DNA from: Legionellales bacterium
GTDB lineage: Bacteria; Pseudomonadota; Gammaproteobacteria; DSM-16500
Assembly: GCA_023265835.1 (NCBI GenBank)
Contig: JAHFSI010000013.1
Location: forward strand, 1 to 35,783
Direction of reading: 5' to 3'
DNA length: 35,783 bases
The notes beneath the pieces were generated by a model. It was given only the letters and a program-made list of their open reading frames with translations, had not been told where the DNA came from and did no database searches. The first letter of the stretch is position 1; the number at the start of each line of letters is the position of its first letter. The position numbers were made by a program, and so were the translations under genes. Positions 28,432 through 35,783 of this stretch are shown here, one piece after another.

Positions 28432-29448
28432 TCATAGTCTTTTGATCAGTGTTGCAATTGCTTCTTTATAACGGCTTAACGGTAGTTCATTCACTTGTGG
28501 ATTTTTATCATGAATTTTATATTGTCCTGGCTTTACATCATATAAAGGCATGCCTTTATGAGAGCAGACGATAGTTACAGAATGGCTGTCAGGTATATCA
28601 TCATAAGTAAAATTAATTCCCGAGAATAAAGTTGGGGATCCCTTTCTATATGATTCAACTCTGCGTTTAATTTCTTCAAACATTGCCCCAAAGGCTTTGC
28701 TTGCTTTTTTATCGTATTGAGTGGAGCGATTTAATAACACCTGATGTATTACTGGCAGTGATAAATTAAATTTTTTAGCTTTTGAATTGAAGTTGACATC
28801 TTCATACTGTTGGCCTGCTCCTTTGCCATATAATAGAGCAAAAATATTATCAATAGCTCTTGCTGATGAGCCATCGCTGGTACAGGGAACAATAAGCCTT
28901 TCAGCGGCAATCATTGACAGTTCAGTATATGCTGAAAAACTTGGATTGCAGTCAACGAATACAGTAACATTCTCCGGTTCATATTTTCTGGAGCATCCTT
29001 GAATCAGGTCAATCAACCATCTGTGAACATTTTTCCATGAATCTTGAGGGAGTGTTTGGCTGCTGATTTGGCTAATTGCCTGTGCTTGAATTTCAAGACT
29101 GGGGTCACCGCAAATCAAGTATAAATTTTGTGGCATCAACGGATTGTATTCTCTGCAGGATAGTAAGTAACCGCTTTCAGTACCTATGATTTTCTGTGGG
29201 GATGAAATACGTTCATCGAAATAACCGCCGACAGTTAAACGTTTTTCTTTTGCTTCTAATAATTTCTCTAGTTTGCTACCACCAATTCCATTACCACCCA
29301 GAATAATTTCTGACAAGTTAGCTTGGGGGCACATGTCCACCATAATTACTGTTTTTTGAGGATTTTCTCTTGCGTATTCGCAGCCCAAGATAAAGGAGAT
29401 AAACGTTTTGCCTACGCCACCCTTGTTGTTCCAAATTGCATATCTCAT
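28432..29448 (-). CDS. ParA-family ATPase
   Basis: MRYAIWNNKGGVGKTFISFILG (deviant Walker A), VIMVDMCPQANLSEIILGG, VFVDCNPSFSAYTELSMIAAERLIVPCTSDGSSARA. Confidence 0.9.
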   Translation of the reverse strand: MRYAIWNNKGGVGKTFISFILGCEYARENPQKTVIMVDMCPQANLSEIILGGNGIGGSKLEKLLEAKEKRLTVGGYFDERISSPQKIIGTESGYLLSCREYNPLMPQNLYLICGDPSLEIQAQAISQISSQTLPQDSWKNVHRWLIDLIQGCSRKYEPENVTVFVDCNPSFSAYTELSMIAAERLIVPCTSDGSSARAIDNIFALLYGKGAGQQYEDVNFNSKAKKFNLSLPVIHQVLLNRSTQYDKKASKAFGAMFEEIKRRVESYRKGSPTLFSGINFTYDDIPDSHSVTIVCSHKGMPLYDVKPGQYKIHDKNPQVNELPLSRYKEAIATLIKRL

Positions 29449-29566
29449 CTAAGTGTCTCCTTAATCATTACAGTTTAGTCATTCTATTTTTTAATATAAA
29501 GAGATTGTGTAAGTAAAAGGAAATATCTAGCAAAGTGTCTTGTAATCTGGTTAATTTATGGTCTTC

Positions 29567-29620
29567 TGGCTCCCCGAACTGGACTCGAACCAGTGACCTA
29601 ATGATTAACAGTTCTATCCG
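29567..29620 (-). pseudogene. Degenerate tRNA-Asn, 3' half conserved
   Basis: Minus strand TCGGATAGAACTGTTAATCATTAGGTCACTGGTTCGAGTCCAGTTCGGGGAGCCA; T-arm and CCA intact, anticodon-stem 5' side and 5' acceptor missing or degraded. Confidence 0.75.
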
Positions 29621-29800
29621 AGCGGTACATTACAACAGGCTGCGATCGATATCAATAATTAAATCAATCGGTTAAAGCGCTCAAGCTGTTGCCATTTATT
29701 GCACAGTCTTGCTATTTGTTATTTCTAAGTGCCCCAGGAGTGCCTCATAGAAAGTTGCGTGAGGCCTTGTAATGGTACTATTTTATAGTACCATGCTATA

Positions 29801-30055
29801 ATGAATAAAAAGCACCAAAAAACATTACAACACATATTCCAGAACCCTGTGCAGGCGGGGATTGTCTGGAAGGATATTGAGGCAATGCTCGTTGCGCTAG
29901 GTGCGGAGATATCCGAGGGGAGTGGCTCACGAGTCAGGATTGCATTAAACGATGTGCGTGCTGTTTTTCATCGTCCTCACCCACAAAAAGAAACGGATAA
30001 GGGTGCGGTTGTATCAATGAGGCGATTTTTAAAAGAGGCAGGTGTCAAATGTTAA
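29801..30055 (+). CDS. hicA: HicA-family toxin
   Basis: WKDIEAMLVALGAEISEGSGSRVRIALNDVRAVFHRPHPQKETDKGAVVSMRRFLKEAG. Confidence 0.93.
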   Translation: MNKKHQKTLQHIFQNPVQAGIVWKDIEAMLVALGAEISEGSGSRVRIALNDVRAVFHRPHPQKETDKGAVVSMRRFLKEAGVKC

Positions 30056-30375
30056 TGTATAAAGGCTATATCGGGCATGTTGAGTTTGATGATGAGGCCG
30101 ACATCTTTCACGGTGAGGTAATCAACACCCGTGATGTGATTACGTTTCAGGGCAGAACGGTTAAAGAGCTTAAAAAGGCTTTTCATGATTCGATCGAGGA
30201 TTACCTTGATTTTTGCAAAGAACGGAACGAAGAACCGGAAAAGCCTTTCTCCGGCAAATTCAATCTTCGTATCGACCCTGAATTACATAGGCAGGTTTAT
30301 ATTACAGCCAGACAACATAAAGTGAGTCTAAATCAGTGGATAGCGGAAGCGATTAGGCATCATATTCAGGAGTAG
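30049..30375 (+). CDS. hicB: HicB-family antitoxin
   Basis: YKGYIGHVEFDDEADIFHGEVINTRDVITFQGRTVKELKKAFHDSIEDYLDFC...FNLRIDPELHRQVYITARQHKVSLNQWIAEAI. Confidence 0.95.
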   Translation: MLMYKGYIGHVEFDDEADIFHGEVINTRDVITFQGRTVKELKKAFHDSIEDYLDFCKERNEEPEKPFSGKFNLRIDPELHRQVYITARQHKVSLNQWIAEAIRHHIQE

Positions 30376-30410
30376 CAAACGCATATTAATCGTGACTTTT
30401 TAGCTAATTT

Positions 30411-30433
30411 CCCACGCAGTGCGTGGGGTTTTT
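30411..30433 (+). terminator. Rho-independent terminator after hicAB
   Basis: CCCACGC-agt-GCGTGGG then gtttttca. Confidence 0.85.
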
Positions 30434-30638
30434 CATCTGTACCATCAAAATCAAATATCAGATGAATATTATTTTTCATAAAACTCAATCATATACTGCG
30501 AAAACTTATTTTAATTATCAGTTGTTGCTTAACTAGCATTCGAAGAGCATACGGGTTTTGAGCATTGTCAATTATTCTATTAACAGCTATAATCATTTTA
30601 ACTGCCCATTTTAGGCTGTTAAACAGATCGGAGCCGTT

Positions 30639-31433
30639 ATGAGTTTTAGCGATTACATCAATGATCTTATGAGACATGGTAAGTGCAGTTTTACCGTCCA
30701 ACAAGCTCAATCGGCCCTAAATAAATCGGCAGGGGCAATTTATTCTTCTGTAAAACATCTGCTTACCAAAAATGAATTAGCCACTCCCGCTAAAGGGTTC
30801 TATGTCATTGTACCGCCAGAATATCAAATCTTAGGATGCCTGCCAGCAGAACATTTCATTCCTTATCTGATGGAATATTGGCAATGCCCTTATTATGCAG
30901 GGTTACTTACTGCTGCGAGCTATCATGGCGCTACTCATCAAGCGGTACAGGCTTTCCAAGTAATGATTCAAGGACGCAGCAGACCTCAAATTCTATGCGG
31001 AAAAATAAAGATTCGTTTTATTGCCAATCGACATTTGAACGAAACTCCTGTACAAAGTATCTCTACCGCTAAAAGCATGCTCAAGGTATCCACTCCCGAA
31101 GGCACTGCGATGGACTTACTCAATTATCCTGAGCAATCGGGTGGATTAAATCATATTGCCACCGTCCTTGCCGAGCTGAAGGATTGCATGAAGCCAGATC
31201 AATTACTTGCTCTCGCTAAAAGCCAACCGACTCACGCATGGAAACAGCGGCTTGGATATTTGTTGGAAGTGATAGACGCTATCGAATTAGCAGCGGTATT
31301 AAAAAAATATTTAGCGCAACAAAAACGCGTTGATTATATTCCTCTAATGCGAGGATTAGAGGAGCTTACTGAACCACCACGAAATGCAACCTGGAAAATT
31401 ATTGAAAATGCAACTGTGGAGAGTGACATATGA
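30639..31433 (+). CDS. AbiEi-like antitoxin (second AbiE locus)
   Basis: wHTH start FTVQQAQSALNKSAGAIYSSVKHLLTKNELATPAKGFYVIVPPEY, YYAGLLTAASYHGATHQAVQAFQVM; ATGA overlap with the next gene. Confidence 0.88.
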   Translation: MSFSDYINDLMRHGKCSFTVQQAQSALNKSAGAIYSSVKHLLTKNELATPAKGFYVIVPPEYQILGCLPAEHFIPYLMEYWQCPYYAGLLTAASYHGATHQAVQAFQVMIQGRSRPQILCGKIKIRFIANRHLNETPVQSISTAKSMLKVSTPEGTAMDLLNYPEQSGGLNHIATVLAELKDCMKPDQLLALAKSQPTHAWKQRLGYLLEVIDAIELAAVLKKYLAQQKRVDYIPLMRGLEELTEPPRNATWKIIENATVESDI

Positions 31434-32233
31434 TTCCAGAATATTGTTTAACCGAATGGCGCCAACAAGTGCCATGGGTAAGAGACTACCAAGTCGAACA
31501 GGACTTAATCATCAGCCGTGCCCTCGTTTCATTATACGAAAACCCCAAAATAAAAGATAAGTTAGCTTTTCGTGGCGGCACTGCGCTACATAAGCTCTAT
31601 ATAAAGCCCGCTGCACGCTATAGTGAAGATATCGACCTAGTGCAAATAAAGTCAGCGCCCATTGGTGAAATGCTTAATGAAATACGTTCTTCATTGAGCT
31701 GGTTAGGGGAACCCGCGCGCAAGTTAACAGAACGTAGCGCAAAATTATTCTATCGCTATACTGCTAATGACAACACCCAAAAAAAGTTGAAAATTGAAAT
31801 TAACACCACTGAACACTTTCATATTTTCGATTTTATTGACTATGAATTTTCTGTTGCTAATTCTTGGTTCACTGGGCAGTCAGCACTGCGCACTTATCAA
31901 CTAAATGAATTAATGGGTACAAAAATAAGAGCTCTTTATCAACGTCGAAAGGGCAGAGATTTATTTGACCTTTGGATTGTGATTAGGGATAACTTAATTG
32001 ATCCTGATATTGTATTAAAAGTCTTCCTGGCGCATTGCAATAAAGACAATCAAAATGTTACTCGTGCTTTATTTGAAAAGAATTTACATGAAAAAATTCG
32101 ATTTGATGATTTTCGACATGATATCTTGGATTTGCTAGCTGAAAGCAATGAATGGTCTTTTGAGCATGCTTATGATGTGGTCAAAAGTAAATTGATTTGC
32201 TTGTTGCCTGGTGAACCCTGGAAATCAAAATAA
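31430..32233 (+). CDS. AbiEii-type nucleotidyltransferase toxin (second AbiE locus)
   Basis: LAFRGGTALHKLYIKPAARYSEDIDLVQ, KGRDLFDLWIV. Confidence 0.92.
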   Translation: MIPEYCLTEWRQQVPWVRDYQVEQDLIISRALVSLYENPKIKDKLAFRGGTALHKLYIKPAARYSEDIDLVQIKSAPIGEMLNEIRSSLSWLGEPARKLTERSAKLFYRYTANDNTQKKLKIEINTTEHFHIFDFIDYEFSVANSWFTGQSALRTYQLNELMGTKIRALYQRRKGRDLFDLWIVIRDNLIDPDIVLKVFLAHCNKDNQNVTRALFEKNLHEKIRFDDFRHDILDLLAESNEWSFEHAYDVVKSKLICLLPGEPWKSK

Positions 32234-32254
32234 TATGTTAAGGAGGGCAAATTC

Positions 32255-32413
32255 TAAATAGAAGTGCGACAGTCAAAAATGCTGTATATTCATGTTCTTG
32301 GGGAACTTGAATAGCAAAGGAGACTGTCACATGGGTGATTATACTCATTTGTCGATTTCAGATCGACGTCGTTTTTATACTTTATTAGAAATGAAGTTAC
32401 CGATAACAGAAGT
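32255..32413 (+). mobile_element. IS30-family left-end fragment with truncated transposase start
   Basis: ATG at 32331 gives MGDYTHLSISDRRRFYTLLEMKLPITEV, IS30-like N-terminus, then leaves homology. Confidence 0.6.
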
Positions 32414-32421
32414 GGTCTCAG

Positions 32422-32847
32422 GTGGATTTAGTATCAAAGACACTTATTGTAATTGACACAAAAAATCACGAGCCTCATACTGTAGCTCTCTCAGATTATC
32501 TTCATGCTCTTTTCCAATCCCGCAAACAAACTTCAACCAGTGAGTATGTATTCCCTGGTACAGGTGCTGGCGGATTCATTATTGAGCCACGTAAGCAAAT
32601 GGCTCATGTCACCAAAATATCAGACGTTCATTTTACCGTTCATGACTTGCGTCGCACGTTTATAACGGTTGCTGAAAGTCTGGATATTCCTGCGTATGCG
32701 TTGAAACGGCTGCTAAATCATAAAATGAATGGTGATATCACAGCAGGATATATCGTTGCTGATGTTGAGAGATTACGTAAGCCTATGCAACAAATAACAG
32801 ACTATTTGTTGAAGTGTATGGAAGTGGAAAAATTCGCTATCATATAG
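32422..32847 (+). pseudogene. Tyrosine recombinase/integrase (P4-type), C-terminal fragment
   Basis: FTVHDLRRTFITVAESLDIPAYALKRLLNHKMNGDITAGYIVADVERLRKPMQQI; N-terminal domain missing. Confidence 0.85.
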
Positions 32848-32880
32848 TGGAAATTAAAAATTTTAACCTAGGAGATCAAT

Positions 32881-33657
32881 ATGGAACTTGATAATCAAAC
32901 GGAAGAAAAAGTAATGGAACATTCAGATCGTCATGCTGATATTTCAGATGCAAAAGTGCATCCATGGCGGAAATGCGGCACGGGAAAACATCTTGTTCGA
33001 GAACATATGGTGCATGTCCCAGTGAGCAAGATACACCCTGAGGGTATAAATGCGGTATGGCATGAGCATTGTGCCGATAATCCATCCCGAAAAGATGAGC
33101 TGTCCTATGCCGAAATTAAATATATCAGCGAAGCGCATTTCGCCAATTTGACTGGTCTATCACCAACAGCTGGCGTGCTAACAAAAAAATTTCCAGATGC
33201 AGATAAATATGATAATGAAATTCGTGGATGGGTTCAGTATTGGAATGATATTTTTCAATTGGATGACCCTCTTAACCCGAACGTAGTAAAAGCACTTATT
33301 GCAACAGAATCCAGTTTCAGACCACAGCCAAAAGAACATCACTATGTCTATGGTTTAATGCAAGTCACAGGGCAGACTCATCAATATCTTTGCGGTGAAA
33401 AGAAAGAATTAAGGGATCATCTGGTTCGCATTTCTACAGATGAATTACTAGACCCCTCATCGAACATTTGCGCGGGTGTGCGATGGCTTTTCAGAAAAAA
33501 AGAAACAGCCTCTTGGTTATTAAAACGTACCGCGACTTGGGAAGAAACTGTGGAAGATTATAAAGCCATATTATCGCAGCGAATGACAGGACAGAAATAC
33601 AATCCAAAACCGATGGAAGATTTTCGTGAATATTATACCTTGTTAAGCGGTGGCTGA
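32881..33657 (+). CDS. Lytic transglycosylase (SLT) domain protein
   Basis: NPNVVKALIATESSFRPQPKEHHYVYGLMQVTGQT...SSNICAGVRWL. Confidence 0.85.
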   Translation: MELDNQTEEKVMEHSDRHADISDAKVHPWRKCGTGKHLVREHMVHVPVSKIHPEGINAVWHEHCADNPSRKDELSYAEIKYISEAHFANLTGLSPTAGVLTKKFPDADKYDNEIRGWVQYWNDIFQLDDPLNPNVVKALIATESSFRPQPKEHHYVYGLMQVTGQTHQYLCGEKKELRDHLVRISTDELLDPSSNICAGVRWLFRKKETASWLLKRTATWEETVEDYKAILSQRMTGQKYNPKPMEDFREYYTLLSGG

Positions 33658-34549
33658 AATGAAGACTTATTTTAAAGTTGCCGCAGGGGCTATAGCATTA
33701 TCTTTCTTTTGGGTAATGCTTAGCTTTGCGCAGACCCCTTCTTTTTCAGAAGGGCAAGCTCTTAAGATGATTTACGGAAATTATGATTCTGCTAATAAAT
33801 ATGCACTTTGGAAAAATATCCCATTTCCTGACAAGAAAGATGCAGATGGTTATTTTGAAGAAAAAAAAGGATTTGTTAGTGCGATATTTTTTCAGCCGTA
33901 TTTTGAAGATGGAAAAAATAAGATTTTTCTTTTAACAAAAACAATACCAACCAATATACCTTTTGATTGCCATGCATGCCTTCCTTTGATTGGCGCTACT
34001 GTTTTTGTAAACAATAAAGAACAGTGGGAAATAGAAGCTAAAAATCAATTTATTATGTACGATGGTGAATATGGAGAACTTCCTACTGTAAAATTGATTG
34101 CGGTTGGAAAAGACAAATTCGGTTTATCATTAGAGTTTGAGCACGTTGTAGTAAGAGATAAAGAGCTGAATATTCTTATCCTTTATAAAAATAGCATTGT
34201 AAATGCTTACAACACAGTTATTTACTATGAAAATTTTAATGACTGTGAATTTTCAAAGACAATTCAATGCGCAGCTTATACGGCTAGCATTGATTTTGAT
34301 AAATCAATAAAAGGAAGTTTTTATAGTCTCAAGGTCAAAAAATTTGGAACAATTTATCGCTACAAAAAAGAAAAAGCCATGCCAATTGATAAAGCAATGA
34401 CATATCAATTTCGAAGCGGTAGATATAAGTCAATATCTCAAATTCGAAAAAGGTTAGAGAGTTCGAATATCGTGGTTGAAAAAAAGAACACTGGCAATGC
34501 TGCTTTTGTTAGCAAGGATAATCCCTATAGCCAAGCTAAGGGAGGGTAA
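33650..34549 (+). CDS. Hypothetical exported protein
   Basis: Signal peptide (MKTYFKVAAGAIALSFFWVMLSFAQ, start at 33659 likely); overlaps the SLT gene end. Confidence 0.65.
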   Translation: MAEMKTYFKVAAGAIALSFFWVMLSFAQTPSFSEGQALKMIYGNYDSANKYALWKNIPFPDKKDADGYFEEKKGFVSAIFFQPYFEDGKNKIFLLTKTIPTNIPFDCHACLPLIGATVFVNNKEQWEIEAKNQFIMYDGEYGELPTVKLIAVGKDKFGLSLEFEHVVVRDKELNILILYKNSIVNAYNTVIYYENFNDCEFSKTIQCAAYTASIDFDKSIKGSFYSLKVKKFGTIYRYKKEKAMPIDKAMTYQFRSGRYKSISQIRKRLESSNIVVEKKNTGNAAFVSKDNPYSQAKGG

Positions 34550-34612
34550 GTGACAAAAGTGATGAAAATGACATGTTAAAAAAACTTTTATTTCTTATAT
34601 GGAGCTGAATCT

Positions 34613-35098
34613 ATGACCAATCAACCTAAAGAAGTTATCACTATTGCTGAACAAAATATTAGTAATCTTGGTAATGCTCAGAAAAAACTTACGCGCAGAG
34701 TAGTTCGATTGAATGCACTTGCCTGTAATAATTACCACAGGGAAGATTTTGACATTGAGCTTGCTATGAAAAAAAGCCAAGATGAACTCACAGCTCTAAA
34801 CGCTGCGGGAGGGCTACAGGAAATGCTAGCTGCACAGATGCTATCCATACATAGATTGCAGCAGCTCTCTATAGCGATGGTCACTGAATGCGATCATCCC
34901 AGTTTTAAACAATATCTGACAAACGCCTCTATAAAACTGGCCAATACATTTACTCAGCAGGCAAATCTTCTTAGTCGCTTACAAGGGAATGGGGGTCAGA
35001 AAATAATAGTTGAGCACCTGGACATCCACGATGGTGGCCAAGCAGTTGTTGGCCATATTACAGGAGGACGTACTACGCCCCACAAGGAGGAAAAATGA
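34613..35098 (+). CDS. Conserved hypothetical protein (QKIIVEHLDIHDGGQAVVGHI C-terminal motif)
   Basis: 4-nt overlap with downstream HGG-motif gene. Confidence 0.7.
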   Translation: MTNQPKEVITIAEQNISNLGNAQKKLTRRVVRLNALACNNYHREDFDIELAMKKSQDELTALNAAGGLQEMLAAQMLSIHRLQQLSIAMVTECDHPSFKQYLTNASIKLANTFTQQANLLSRLQGNGGQKIIVEHLDIHDGGQAVVGHITGGRTTPHKEEK

Positions 35099-35349
35099 AA
35101 ACGACCTCTTGTACCGAGAACAGTTATGCCTTTAATAATGCACCAAGGTGCGGTGCTAAAACCAAGCGTAATCACGGCAATCCCTGTCGCTCTCCTGCTA
35201 TTCGCGGCAAGTCTCGTTGTCGTATTCATGGAGGCTCTAAAGGGAGTGGAGGACAGGCTGGTAATAGAAACGCCCTAAAGCATGGCTATACAACAACAGC
35301 AGTAAAGCAATTTAGAGCAACAGTAAAAAAACTATTAAAGACTGCTTAG
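35095..35349 (+). CDS. HGG...GNxNALKHG motif small protein
   Basis: CGAKTKRNHGNPCRSPAIRGKSRCRIHGGSKGSGGQAGNRNALKHGYTT; putative zinc-binding Cys/His set. Confidence 0.75.
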   Translation: MKTTSCTENSYAFNNAPRCGAKTKRNHGNPCRSPAIRGKSRCRIHGGSKGSGGQAGNRNALKHGYTTTAVKQFRATVKKLLKTA

Positions 35350-35489
35350 CATAGAAGCACTATTTTTTTATCCAGTGTTTTTTTAGAATTTAATGTTGCG
35401 CGTGTCTAGCGCATAAGCCTAGCTTCATCACTAAGCTATGAAATTATTGTTAGTAATGAAGCCGCTACATTTTTTTAGATAATAGACAA

Positions 35490-35675
35490 TTATTTATTTG
35501 AATTTTTTCGATGTATTACATCAAGAGTCATCTTAAAATTTCGCGTGAACTCTTCTTTCAAATCATTTAAAGCCTTAGCATATTCAGCATGTGGAGAAGG
35601 ATATCCATCATGTCTATCATTCATTAGCTCATTAATCTTGTCATCGAATAAAAGCTCTATACTGTCATTTAGCAC
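35490..35675 (-). CDS. Small hypothetical protein
   Basis: ORF only; start lies within or next to the tandem repeats. Confidence 0.35.
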   Translation of the reverse strand: MLNDSIELLFDDKINELMNDRHDGYPSPHAEYAKALNDLKEEFTRNFKMTLDVIHRKNSNK

Positions 35676-35768
35676 CCTAATTGGCCCAATCGATTAGCAC
35701 CTTAATGGGGCCACCCAATTAGCACCCTAATGGGACCACTGGATTAGCACTCTAATGGGACCACCCTA
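35669..35768. repeat. Four contiguous 25-bp tandem repeats, possibly an IS21-like terminal repeat region
   Basis: ttagcaccctaattggcccaatcga / ttagcaccttaatggggccacccaa / ttagcaccctaatgggaccactgga / ttagcactctaatgggaccacccta. Confidence 0.85.
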
Positions 35769-35783
35769 GCGTATCAAACTTCA

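Noticed and set aside
35669-35768. Tandem repeats as a CRISPR array
   Set aside because: Units are contiguous 25-mers without variable spacers of spacer length, and no cas genes are seen.

Overview
AT-rich gammaproteobacterial window; gene content and effector-like ORFs suggest a Legionellales/Coxiella-like host (inference). About 1-20 kb is mostly chromosomal: patatin/cNMP protein, two CvpA-like proteins, YqjE/ElaB-like pair, hotdog thioesterase, LD-carboxypeptidase, SIMPL protein, histidine phosphatase behind a TPP riboswitch, gltX with tRNA-Ala and tRNA-Glu, CigR-like protein, PldA and an SbmA/YddA-like transporter remnant. Effector-like ORFs lie among these (KP-repeat protein, TPR protein, Ser/Thr kinase, 944-aa solenoid protein). 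About 20-36 kb is accessory: an IS607-family TnpA/TnpB element splitting a RelE/Xre toxin-antitoxin locus, two AbiE-type systems, HicAB plus an internally deleted HicAB remnant, a solitary ParA, a degenerate tRNA-Asn, an IS30/integrase scar, an SLT protein and terminal 25-bp tandem repeats. The strongest observations are: (1) a C4-like (phage P1/P4 immunity type) antisense RNA locus at 10.69-11.21 kb with promoter, two targets, a structured RNA and a controlled small ORF; (2) a TPP riboswitch upstream of a histidine phosphatase; (3) a roughly 17-unit 'LTD' alpha-solenoid protein; (4) the IS607/TnpB insertion between toxin and antitoxin. All family calls are by eye, without database searches.
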